64,000 bases of DNA, taken from the NCBI RefSeq assembly GCF_001625365.1, contig NZ_LJJF01000001.1, forward strand, positions 620,001-684,000. Reading direction: 5' to 3'. The position numbers and the translations under genes were made by a program. Source of the DNA: Streptomyces sp. MJM8645 (GTDB taxonomy: Bacteria > Actinomycetota > Actinomycetes > Streptomycetales > Streptomycetaceae). The notes below the pieces were generated by a model. That model had not been told where the DNA came from and did not search any database. It saw only the letters and a program-made list of their open reading frames with translations. This document shows positions 55,682 through 64,000 of this stretch, piece by piece. Every line of letters starts with the position of its first letter. Within the stretch, counting starts at the first letter, position 1.

Positions 55682-58600
55682 GGCTTCGGGACCTCCATCG
55701 TCGTCGGGTTCCACAGGCCCTTGGCCACGGCGTCATTCAGGCGCTCGGCGAAGTGGGCGTGGGCGCGGCGCATCTCCGCTTCGCGGTCGGCCTTGTAGAA
55801 GGGCGCGGCATAGCCGTCGGGGAGCTCGGCGGCGGGGGGTGGGGGTGAGCCGGTGGACGGGTCCGGGAGAACGCCGTCCTCGCTCGGCTCACCGACGGCT
55901 TCGCGGTACGCCTCGAAGGCGGTCCAGTGGTCTTTGGTCTGGTCGAAGCCGTATGTGTCCCGTCTGGCCGCAATTTTGCGTTCATAGGCATCGAACCATG
56001 TCACGTCGTCATAGCCCTGCAGCACTGGGAAGCGGGCTCGGTACATAACGATGAGCGTGTCCGCGTCGATGCCGAGCCAGACCGCTACGAGCGCGTCGAT
56101 CTCAACGAGGGCGGCCCGGCGAGCGTACTCGGTACGGAGGGGGGTGTCGCGCTGCCAGGTGGGAGTTACGGTGTGCAGCTCGGTGGACATGCCAGGCCAG
56201 GTGATCGCCCAGCGCTCGTAGCCGGGCCAGCTGGGGTCGTAGAGCTCGGACCAGAGGTCGGCGTAGGCAGTAGTCAGGGCATTGAGGCGGAGGGTGCGGA
56301 GGAGCAGAGCAGGTGCCAGCGGGTGGCCTGACTGTGGCGCCGGAAGGCGCCTCGCCTGGGTCACATCCAGATGCCCGACCCCGGCGGTCCGCAAGAGATA
56401 GTCCACGGGAAGAGCAGCCATGAACCCGGCGGTAAGCACCGTGAGGTGGGGTGATGCGATGTGCCCGGAACGCACCGCATGAATGTGGCTCGCGCCTGGA
56501 GGGATCAGAGTTGCGTAGAGTGCACGTTCTGTATCGAATGTGACCCTCTCGCGCCATGCCACCCGGTACCACGCGCTGCACGGCATCCCCGCCTCATCTC
56601 GCAGGAGCGCTTTAATCTCTCGCTCCTCGACCTGCCCCTCCGGAATTTTCCGCATTCCAGCAATCTGAGTCCGAGCCTTGTCCCACCCCTCGTCCGATGC
56701 GAGTAGCGCCTCGTACACTCTCCGGTCGGTCCAATTGTCTTGGGCAGTCAGGAACACTCGGGGCGTTGCTACTCTCCTGTACTCCGACTCGGGTACCTCG
56801 CCGTCGGCAATAGTCATTGGGTCGAGCCCGCGCCTCTCACCCTTACCTTGACTGGGCTGCTTGTACATCGGGTTGGCGACGTCAATCTGCACACCCTTGA
56901 GGATGACGTCATCCCATGACGCCGCGTGGTAGTCCTCCCGGCCGTCGATGCCGGTGTTGTAGTCGATGAGCCGCTGGTTCTTGCCGGGACCGAACTGCGC
57001 CTTCTTGGCGCCACTTTCGTCGTACCCACGAGTGATATCTGGATTCAGTTCCCCGAGCCTTAGCGGATACAGGCCAAGTGCGTCGATCGCAGGGTCCTCC
57101 GCTGTGCTCACCGGCGTGAGGAGGGGCGCCTCCTCCAGCGGCCCATCTTCGCCAGAAAATCGCTGCCAGCGTTCGAGAGTTCTGCGGTTTACTCGCACCA
57201 TCCTTTTGGGGTGAGGTCGCTCATCCCAAGTGCCATTGAATCTGACGCCCGGGTCCTCCCCGGGATCATCAGCAGCGCCCGAAAGTCGCAGGACGTCTAC
57301 AGCGTAGAGCCAAGCCAACGAGTAGAAATCGACTTCCTGATCAGGACCATAGATATGCACGCCAAAGTGAGTCACATCCCTAACCGGTTCCGGGAAGAAC
57401 CGGTTATTGGCGTTCACAAAGTCGCCATGCACACGCAGCCGCCGGTACGCCACCGACCGTAGTACTGCCTCCTTGTCTCCCGCGAAGTGCGTGTCCGGGT
57501 GCACCATTCCCGCCGTGCCCTCGGCGGCCGCGTGGTCCCACACCTCGCACATGAACGCGCGGTACAGGTTGGGTTGGCTACCCGAGATGAACGGGTAAAC
57601 GGATGCGGCCGCCAGGTATGACGCCATCGCCGCCGTGTGCGTTAGCGCACCTAGCAGGTACTCCTGCACCTGACCTCGCCCTAGTTCCGCGTCCCGCCGA
57701 CGGGCCTTCTCCTCGGCCTTCGGCTTCTCGGTGAGTACGAACCACGGCTCGAACTCGCCGAGGACCGGGTCCTCCTTCCACTGGGGCCGCACCCACGGCG
57801 GGTTACCGACCTGAAGGTCGAACCCTCCGGCCTGTCCCGTGAAGATCCCGGCGTACTCCAACTCCCAGTGCAGGAATCCCTGTTCCGCCGCGATGTCCCG
57901 GACCGTCCGCATCCACGGATACCGCGTCTCGACGGCCTTACGGGCGTCGTCCATGCCCATCTCGGCCTCGACCAGCTTCTCCAGGTCCTTCAGCTTGGCC
58001 AGGGAGTCGACGGACGTAGCGAACGTCCCCTCCGGCACCTCACCCGTGCCGACCATGGACTCCAGGAACGCGAGCCAGTCGTCAAGGCCGGTCAGCGCGA
58101 TGACGTCACGGCGACGCACCGGCCCGCCCGCGCTCTTGCGGCCGGACGACGCGCCAGCCTTCTTGATCTCCCGCCGCTCGACGAGATCGTCCTCCCCCTC
58201 TCCGAAGGCCAACTGCTCTCCAGGCATGGCGAACAGCAGCCCGTGCTCCACGAACGCTGGCTCGGCTTCGGCGGCCGGCTCGGCGGTCCCCACGACCGGC
58301 GCCACCCCGGACGACAGCAGCGCGTCCAGCGAGACGACCGGCGCGGAGGCGTACTCCGGGTCCGAGCCGTCCAGCAGGCCCACCTTGTCCAGCGGCCAGA
58401 ACCAGAGCGCGCACCAGGCGTCCATGACCTGCTTGAGCCGCCAGTAGGGCGAGCCTTCGGCCTCGAACAGGTCCTTGAAGACCTGCTCCTTGGTCAGCGG
58501 CAACGTGCCGCCCGCGTTCTCCTTGTCGCGGCGGAGGAAGGCGTACTCCTCCGCCCCCTCCGGCCGTTCGGCACCCCAGATGTCTATCGTCCGGGCGATC

Positions 58601-61170
58601 TCCTGCTCGCTCAGCTCCAGCCGCTTGGCGACGAGCTGCCACAGGTACTCCACCCGCTCCGCGACCGCCTGGAGCCGCGCCAGCTGGCTGCCCTTGCCGC
58701 CGACGGTCTTCGGCTTCGTCACCACCGTCTTCCGCCACGCCTTCAAGGCATCGAACTGTCCGCCAGCGAGCTGCTCGACCAGCTTCTTCGCGTCCCCGCC
58801 GGCGTCCGCGACCGCACCCCACCCGGGCGAGGGCAGCAGAAACTGGTGCACCGCGCCGGCCGGCAACGACTGCTCCGCGCCATCCTCGGCCGACCGGAAC
58901 GGCAACTTGGTCGGCGTCTGCGCAGCGACCCTCAGCTCCTTCTTGAGGCGATCGGCTGCGTACACCCAACGCCGGGCCCCGATCAGCGAGTTGCCGCGCC
59001 GCAGGTGGAGGCCGAACCAGGGCGCGCGCATGCCGGGGTGCATGGTGTTGAGCCACAGCGACACCTCGGCGAGTTCGACGCCGGTGGCGTTGAGATCGAC
59101 GCCGTACGCGTTGTGGAGGGCGACGTAAGCCTTGACCTTCTGCTTGACCTCCAGCGCCTGCGAGGTGTCGAGACTGAGGCCCAGCTCCTCCTGGCGGCGC
59201 TTCAAATACTCCTCGGCGACCTGGTTGATCGCCTCGTTGAGGAACGCGCCGGAGCCAAGGGCCGGCTCGCAGATGGTGTACCGCAGAAGCTCGCTCGCCC
59301 GAGTACGGACGGCCTTGCCTTCCTCATCCTTCTCCTGGTCGAGCCGGTGCTTCAGGGCCAGTTCGACGGTGACCTTGGTCAGTGACTCAGGGGTGTAGTA
59401 GGACGCCGAGGTCTCGCGGTCACGTCCGGCGAGACGGTAGACGAAGGTGCCGGGTTCGTACTTCTTCGGGCCGCGGAGACCGTGCTGCTCGGCGTCCTGC
59501 GCGGAGTACACGACATGCGTGTTCGCCGGGTAGTCGCTCAGCCGGTCGGCGGGGATGAGCCAGGAGCCCTTCTCGGGGTCACCGTGCTGCTGGGCCCCGC
59601 TCTTCGCGCCGGGCTTGGCGACCTCGGCCAGCTCCCGCCGCTCGTCGATGACGCCGGTGTAGGACATCAATCCCTCGTAGACGGCGCCGAGTTGGTTGAT
59701 GCCGAGGTTGCGATAGGAGATGAAGCCGCCCTGTCGCCCCTTTGTGCTCGCCTCCTTCATGGTGAGCAGGCGCAGCACCTCGTGCAGAGCCTCGTTGCGC
59801 AGCCGGAGGTCGAGCCACTTCGGATCTTCGTCCGCTCCGCTGTCGGTCTCGGTGCGCGGATCGCGGGTGCCGCGGCCGATGAGAGCAATGGCCTTCGGGT
59901 CGAAGAGTTCGCTGCGCAGCGGTTCGAAGCGCAGACCGCTCTGTTCGCTGCGTTCGCCGGCTGCCTTGTGGTCGTCGGGCTCTGTGCCGTGCGGGCGGTG
60001 GCCGTAGTTGACCTTGTTGAACAGAACGTCGAGCGAGGCGTGGAGGTGGAATCCCTCCCGGCTCTCCTCGTCGACCAACTTCCGTTCACGGGAGACGAGT
60101 TCGCGCAGCCGGGCGACCGAGTAGCCGGACTCGTAGGTGGAGTCGTCGGCCGGCAGGATGCCGAGCTCGGGCCGGGCCTCGGCGTAGAGGAGGAAGAGGA
60201 TGCGATACAGGTAGCGCAGCGATTCGCGGGTCAGCTGCTTGGCGAACGGTCCGTACCGTTCCGGGTCCTCAATCTGCCGCGGGGTGACACCGTGCTGCTT
60301 CAGTCGGGCCAGCACCTCGTTGGCGATGATCTCGACCGAGCGCTGGAGACCTTTGCGCAGTTCGGAGTTGACGCCGACGGCGTTGTCGCGGGACGCCTTG
60401 AGCAGGTCGTCCATGCGGCGGCCCTTGCCGTCGGGTCGAGGGGCCAGCATGTCGTGGGAGAAGAGTGCAGCAAGGAGGGCGAGTTCGCCGGTCTTCTTGG
60501 TGTCGTTGCGCAGCAGCGCTGCGTCCACGCTCGCCGCGAGGTAGCGGCCCTCGGACCAGGTGGTGCGGTCGGCGAGGACGATCACACCGCCGCAGAGCAG
60601 CAGGACGAAGCGCGGTGCCTCGCCGCCCGGCTCGTGCAGTTCGCTCTGGAAGAGCCAACCAGCGAGCTTCTCACCCGAACTGATCAGGCCCTCGTGGGTC
60701 TTGAGGGGAGCCAGCAGGCGGCCCGCGCCGTCGGCGTCGAGGGCGTCGTCGAGGTTGTCGGTCCACCCGCAGCGGAGGGCCACGATGCCGTCGCCGTGCC
60801 AGGCGACGGGGAGTTCGTACGCACGGCCGGCGTTGTGCAGCGGCAGCACCGTGTCCGACGTGCCGTACCCGAGGGCGGTGAGCAGGTCGGTGTGCCAGGA
60901 GGTGAGGCGCTCGGCCTGCTCGCCCGCCGGGTCGTCGTCAGCGGCGAGGACCGGCCGGACCCGGCCGGCGTACTCGGCGTGCAGCCTGAGCAGCAGCTCA
61001 CGCGGAGTGGATTGCGTGTCGTGCTTGTCGGTCTCGCGGTAGGTCCACAGTGTGAACAGGCCTTCGTCGTCCGCCGACTTCTTCTTGAGGGTGTTCTCCA
61101 GTTCCTCGCTGAAGTAGTGGGCGGAGAGGTATTCGCCGCGGTTGGCGAAGGAGTCGAAGGTGTAGCTCAT
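55678..61170 (-). CDS. Large Eco57I/PglX-like DNA adenine methyltransferase
   Basis: A DNA methyltransferase of about 1830 residues. The N-terminal 550 residues resemble the regulatory part of PglX/Eco57I-like enzymes (GGFISYRNLGINQLGAVYEG and RYTICEPALGSGAFLNEAIN, SAM motif I near residue 640). The catalytic motif IV VGNPPWVRPQW is near 1123, an unusually long interval for this family. The C-terminal part contains the target-recognition region, which has lower GC (about 53-60%) than the flanks (about 70-75%). ATG 61170 overlaps the SNF2 gene stop (ATGA) and is preceded by GAGGAG. It probably methylates host DNA to mark self for the helicase proteins of the operon, as in DISARM or BREX. Confidence 0.9.
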   Translation of the reverse strand: MSYTFDSFANRGEYLSAHYFSEELENTLKKKSADDEGLFTLWTYRETDKHDTQSTPRELLLRLHAEYAGRVRPVLAADDDPAGEQAERLTSWHTDLLTALGYGTSDTVLPLHNAGRAYELPVAWHGDGIVALRCGWTDNLDDALDADGAGRLLAPLKTHEGLISSGEKLAGWLFQSELHEPGGEAPRFVLLLCGGVIVLADRTTWSEGRYLAASVDAALLRNDTKKTGELALLAALFSHDMLAPRPDGKGRRMDDLLKASRDNAVGVNSELRKGLQRSVEIIANEVLARLKQHGVTPRQIEDPERYGPFAKQLTRESLRYLYRILFLLYAEARPELGILPADDSTYESGYSVARLRELVSRERKLVDEESREGFHLHASLDVLFNKVNYGHRPHGTEPDDHKAAGERSEQSGLRFEPLRSELFDPKAIALIGRGTRDPRTETDSGADEDPKWLDLRLRNEALHEVLRLLTMKEASTKGRQGGFISYRNLGINQLGAVYEGLMSYTGVIDERRELAEVAKPGAKSGAQQHGDPEKGSWLIPADRLSDYPANTHVVYSAQDAEQHGLRGPKKYEPGTFVYRLAGRDRETSASYYTPESLTKVTVELALKHRLDQEKDEEGKAVRTRASELLRYTICEPALGSGAFLNEAINQVAEEYLKRRQEELGLSLDTSQALEVKQKVKAYVALHNAYGVDLNATGVELAEVSLWLNTMHPGMRAPWFGLHLRRGNSLIGARRWVYAADRLKKELRVAAQTPTKLPFRSAEDGAEQSLPAGAVHQFLLPSPGWGAVADAGGDAKKLVEQLAGGQFDALKAWRKTVVTKPKTVGGKGSQLARLQAVAERVEYLWQLVAKRLELSEQEIARTIDIWGAERPEGAEEYAFLRRDKENAGGTLPLTKEQVFKDLFEAEGSPYWRLKQVMDAWCALWFWPLDKVGLLDGSDPEYASAPVVSLDALLSSGVAPVVGTAEPAAEAEPAFVEHGLLFAMPGEQLAFGEGEDDLVERREIKKAGASSGRKSAGGPVRRRDVIALTGLDDWLAFLESMVGTGEVPEGTFATSVDSLAKLKDLEKLVEAEMGMDDARKAVETRYPWMRTVRDIAAEQGFLHWELEYAGIFTGQAGGFDLQVGNPPWVRPQWKEDPVLGEFEPWFVLTEKPKAEEKARRRDAELGRGQVQEYLLGALTHTAAMASYLAAASVYPFISGSQPNLYRAFMCEVWDHAAAEGTAGMVHPDTHFAGDKEAVLRSVAYRRLRVHGDFVNANNRFFPEPVRDVTHFGVHIYGPDQEVDFYSLAWLYAVDVLRLSGAADDPGEDPGVRFNGTWDERPHPKRMVRVNRRTLERWQRFSGEDGPLEEAPLLTPVSTAEDPAIDALGLYPLRLGELNPDITRGYDESGAKKAQFGPGKNQRLIDYNTGIDGREDYHAASWDDVILKGVQIDVANPMYKQPSQGKGERRGLDPMTIADGEVPESEYRRVATPRVFLTAQDNWTDRRVYEALLASDEGWDKARTQIAGMRKIPEGQVEEREIKALLRDEAGMPCSAWYRVAWRERVTFDTERALYATLIPPGASHIHAVRSGHIASPHLTVLTAGFMAALPVDYLLRTAGVGHLDVTQARRLPAPQSGHPLAPALLLRTLRLNALTTAYADLWSELYDPSWPGYERWAITWPGMSTELHTVTPTWQRDTPLRTEYARRAALVEIDALVAVWLGIDADTLIVMYRARFPVLQGYDDVTWFDAYERKIAARRDTYGFDQTKDHWTAFEAYREAVGEPSEDGVLPDPSTGSPPPPAAELPDGYAAPFYKADREAEMRRAHAHFAERLNDAVAKGLWNPTTMEVPKP

Positions 61171-64000
61171 CGGACGGACTCCTCGGCACGGGCGGCGGTC
61201 GGCGCGGCGGTGATTACGGCGGAGTAGAGGGGTTCGAGGACGGCGAGGACCCGGATCATCGGGTCGCCGGAGGTGCGCATGCGTCGGACGAGCTCGCGAC
61301 GGTCCGTCGCAGTATCCTCGACCTTCTCGCGGCGGCGGTGCTGGTTTCCTGCGACTTCCAGCGCGATCTGCTCCCAAGTCTGGACGCGATCCTCGTACGG
61401 GGCGAGGTAGCCGTCGATCAGCCGGTCGTACTCGGCGCGCCGGGCCCGCAGGTGGGCCTCCGCAGCATCGACGGCGGCCGGCACGAGGGCCTTCAGGCCG
61501 CTCTTGTCGAGGATCCGGTCGCGTCCCGGCATGCTCGGGCCGACGCCGCAGGCGGCGAGGAACGCCGAATCCATCCGCCAGACCCGGGGGTCGGCGCCGT
61601 CGAGGCCGGTGACGGCCATCCACTCGACCACGGTCGGAGTGCCGGCAGCGTTGGAGTGGACGCCCTGCAGCAGATAGACGGGGCCGCCCAGGGCTGCCGG
61701 CAGATCGGGGTGGATACGGGTGGCCTTGGCGACGTCCGGCCGGTGGGCGAGGACGAACGCCTCGTCGTACTTGAGCTTGGCGAGGACCTTGTCCGTCACC
61801 CAGTCGAGGACCGGATGGATGTCGGACACGTAGGAGACGTTCGGCCACTGCGACGCGGTCTGCTCGGTCTTTCCCCGCTTGGCGTCGCGGGCCGCTTCGA
61901 GCCGCTCCGCCGCGTACTTCCGGTTGAAGGTGATGCTCAGCGTGCCGTCGTACTTGGAAGTCGTGAGGATCTTCTCCTGGTCGAGGTACGAGGCGGGCAG
62001 TGCGCGCAGCCGGTACTGGAGGTCGTCCGGCGGCGTGAACTCGACGCGGCCCCGGTCCGTGACGGGCTTCCAGCCCATAGCCTTGCGCTCGGCCTGCGGG
62101 TAGACCAGGTCCATCGCGGCGTGAAAATACGCCTCGGTATCGGCGAACAGGTGCGGCACGTCCGCCTTGGCCACCGGAGGGATCACCGCAGCGGCCGACG
62201 CGGCCGACGGATCGGCGATCAGCGCGTTGACGTTCGCGAGGAGGCCGGCCAGGACGCCGCCCGCCTCCTGCCGGGACTGCTGGAGGGAGCGCTCCGCCGT
62301 GCCGCCCTTGATGAGGTCGCGGGTCAGGCGGTCGTCCTCCTTCTTGGCGTCGTACAGGCCGGTGACGGCCTCGGCGCAGCCCTCGCCCGTCTCGATCTCG
62401 TGGGCCTGCGCCTCGCGGCGCAGCAGCCGGACACCGACCAGCCGGTCGTCGAGGGTGAGCTGCTCCCCGGTCGTCTCGTCGCGCCGCCACGGAACGTCGG
62501 CGGTCAGGGTGATCGCGCGGAACTCCGGGTTCTCGGCCTGGCCGTAGCGGTCGATTCGGCCGTTGCGCTGCTCGATCCGGATCAGCGACCACGGCAGGTC
62601 GTAGTGGACGAGGTCGTGGCACTGGTGGTGCAGGTTGACGCCTTCGGAGGCGATGTCGCCGGTGAACAGCAGCCGTACGGGCTCGTCGCGGCGGCCGAAG
62701 CGGTCGACGATCTCCCGCTGCTGGTCGTCGTTGGTGGCGTCGCCGTGCATGACCTCGACCGCCCCGCCGTACGCCTTCCAGGGGCGCGCCTTCTCCGCCA
62801 GGGCCGGCTTCGCCTTGAAGCCCAGCCGCTCCGGGACGACCTGCGCGAGCCACTCGAGCGTGGCGATCCGCTCCGAGAAGACCACGACCCGGCGTTCGGA
62901 GCGCGGGCCGACGCCGAGCTCCTTCAGCGCGTCCACCAGCGCATCCAGCTTGGCGGAGTCCTTGTCCTCGAACTCTGCGACGAGCGCTTCGAGTTCGGCG
63001 AGGGCCCGGTGTTCCGCCGTGAACGCCTCGCGGGCCTTGGGAGCCGCCTCGGCGCGCCGCGGGTGCTCCAGGTAGGCGCGGCGGTTGGCGAGCGACTTGC
63101 GCAGGGCGACGTGAGAGGAGAGGAACGCCTTGAGGAAGCCGTATGCCACCATCGGCTCGGCGCAGACCGAGGAGCGGGCGGGATCACCGGGGGTCCATTC
63201 GGCGGCCAGCTTCTCCAGCACGGCCACCTCCTTCGGCGTGGCCGGGGCCGGGACGGGAAGGGACGGGCCGCGTTCCGCCCACGGTTTGTCCTTCAGGCCG
63301 TCACGCACCTCGCGGTCGGTCTTGGTGCGGCGGATGTAGAGGTGGTCGAGGTCCGCGACCTTGTAGTTCTTGACGTCGGCGATCGCCGCCGGGTCGAGCA
63401 TCCGGATCAGCTCGGCGAAGGACTCGGCCTCGCCGTTGTGCGGGGTCGCCGAGGCCAGGATCAGCGCGTCGGTGTTCTTGGCGAGCCGCTCTGCGAGGCG
63501 GTTGTTCCGGGTGCCCTTGTTGACGAGGTTGTGCGACTCGTCGATGACCACCGCGTCCCATGCGGTCTTCTCCAAGTGGTGCGCGTAGGTAGCCGACTTG
63601 AGCGTGTCGACGGAGACGATCACCCGCTTGAAATGGGCGAAGGGATTGCGCCCGGCGGGGATCTCCTGCTGGATGCGCTGGATGCCGGTGGAGTCCAGTC
63701 GCACCAGCGGCAGGGAGAACCGGGTCCACATCTCGCGCTGGAACTGTTCCAGGACATGGGCCGGCGTGACGACGAGAATGCGCTCGCCCCGGCCCCTCCG
63801 GATCAGCTCCGCCAGGGTGATGCCGATCTCCAGGGTCTTGCCGAGGCCGACCACGTCGGCGATCAGCAGCCGCGGCTGCGGATTGCGCATGGACAGCGCC
63901 CGCTCGGCCGGGCGCAGCTGGTGCTCCTGGCGGTCCATCAGGAACGAGTCGGCCAGGGCGAGCCCGTGCTCGGTCTGCGGGAGCGCGGTCTTGCGGATCA
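61167..64000 (-). CDS. SNF2-family helicase, DrmD-like, 3' part (start outside window)
   Basis: The first gene of the operon, cut by the window edge; at least 944 residues are present and no stop or clear start occurs before 64000, so it continues upstream. Helicase motifs: VVGLGKTLEIG (Walker A), WDAVVIDESHNLVN (DESH box), ILASATPHNGEAESFAEL (motif III), and in the second domain FTGDIASEGVNLHHQCHDLV and RIEQRNGRIDRYGQ (motifs V and VI). This is a RapA/SNF2 type, and the association with a large methylase suits DrmD of class 1 DISARM. Its stop overlaps the methyltransferase start (ATGA). Confidence 0.85.
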   Translation of the reverse strand, partial: IRKTALPQTEHGLALADSFLMDRQEHQLRPAERALSMRNPQPRLLIADVVGLGKTLEIGITLAELIRRGRGERILVVTPAHVLEQFQREMWTRFSLPLVRLDSTGIQRIQQEIPAGRNPFAHFKRVIVSVDTLKSATYAHHLEKTAWDAVVIDESHNLVNKGTRNNRLAERLAKNTDALILASATPHNGEAESFAELIRMLDPAAIADVKNYKVADLDHLYIRRTKTDREVRDGLKDKPWAERGPSLPVPAPATPKEVAVLEKLAAEWTPGDPARSSVCAEPMVAYGFLKAFLSSHVALRKSLANRRAYLEHPRRAEAAPKAREAFTAEHRALAELEALVAEFEDKDSAKLDALVDALKELGVGPRSERRVVVFSERIATLEWLAQVVPERLGFKAKPALAEKARPWKAYGGAVEVMHGDATNDDQQREIVDRFGRRDEPVRLLFTGDIASEGVNLHHQCHDLVHYDLPWSLIRIEQRNGRIDRYGQAENPEFRAITLTADVPWRRDETTGEQLTLDDRLVGVRLLRREAQAHEIETGEGCAEAVTGLYDAKKEDDRLTRDLIKGGTAERSLQQSRQEAGGVLAGLLANVNALIADPSAASAAAVIPPVAKADVPHLFADTEAYFHAAMDLVYPQAERKAMGWKPVTDRGRVEFTPPDDLQYRLRALPASYLDQEKILTTSKYDGTLSITFNRKYAAERLEAARDAKRGKTEQTASQWPNVSYVSDIHPVLDWVTDKVLAKLKYDEAFVLAHRPDVAKATRIHPDLPAALGGPVYLLQGVHSNAAGTPTVVEWMAVTGLDGADPRVWRMDSAFLAACGVGPSMPGRDRILDKSGLKALVPAAVDAAEAHLRARRAEYDRLIDGYLAPYEDRVQTWEQIALEVAGNQHRRREKVEDTATDRRELVRRMRTSGDPMIRVLAVLEPLYSAVITAAPTAARAEESVR

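Noticed and set aside
61171..62853. Upstream extension of the methyltransferase frame to 62853
   Set aside because: It overlaps the SNF2 coding sequence in another frame and is Arg/Pro-rich. The ATG at 61170 with a GAGGAG site and 4-base overlap is the better start.

Overview
The window is high-GC actinobacterial DNA, most likely from a Streptomyces or Kitasatospora chromosome. Codons end almost always in G or C, GTG starts are common, and there is a secreted beta-propeller pair, kbl-tdh, a bioF/bioBAD set, PaaK, ROK and HutC-type GntR regulators, a DUF397 remnant and a split NHEJ gene pair. All calls rest on reading the sequence and translations by eye; no database search was run.

Bases 1-36968 look like ordinary chromosome. 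In order: the 5' end of a LysR gene; two tandem secreted PD40 beta-propeller proteins with duplicated upstream DNA; threonine catabolism (tdh-kbl); a serine-hydrolase lipoprotein; divergent NHEJ genes (a LigC-type ligase and a LigD-type polymerase domain); bioF; a Ski2-like helicase with a DUF3516-type C-terminus; bioB-bioA-bioD; aminopeptidase P; an ACC-synthase-like aminotransferase; small enzymes; a shortened sugar-binding lipoprotein beside a two-component system; a PepSY-like anchored protein and a COG4705-type membrane protein; PaaK; an adenylate-ligase/methyltransferase chimera; a small repeat protein; ROK and GntR regulators; and xth.

Base composition and gene content change at the 3' end of xth. 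A tyrosine recombinase follows (37760-39013), then unknown genes, one interrupted by an in-frame TGA. Next come a 38-residue membrane peptide and a fused type I-like methylase/specificity protein, preceded by two palindromic operator-like sites, and then a broken gene resembling pPIWI-RE proteins. This is the left part of a defence-type genomic island; its right end is outside the window.

From 46611 to the window end, on the minus strand, lies a four-gene operon in which every junction is a 4-base ATGA or GTGA overlap. It encodes a SNF2-family helicase (DrmD-like, cut by the window end), a DNA adenine methyltransferase of about 1830 residues, a 2244-residue DEAD/DEAH helicase carrying a DUF1998 domain and a restriction-nuclease-like C-terminus, and a UvrD-type helicase with a RelE-like N-terminus. 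The SNF2 plus methylase pair recalls class 1 DISARM. The giant helicase-DUF1998 protein recalls Druantia DruE. No separate DrmA, DrmB or DrmC is visible. I regard this as a probable anti-phage system of hybrid or poorly described type, and the most interesting content of the window.
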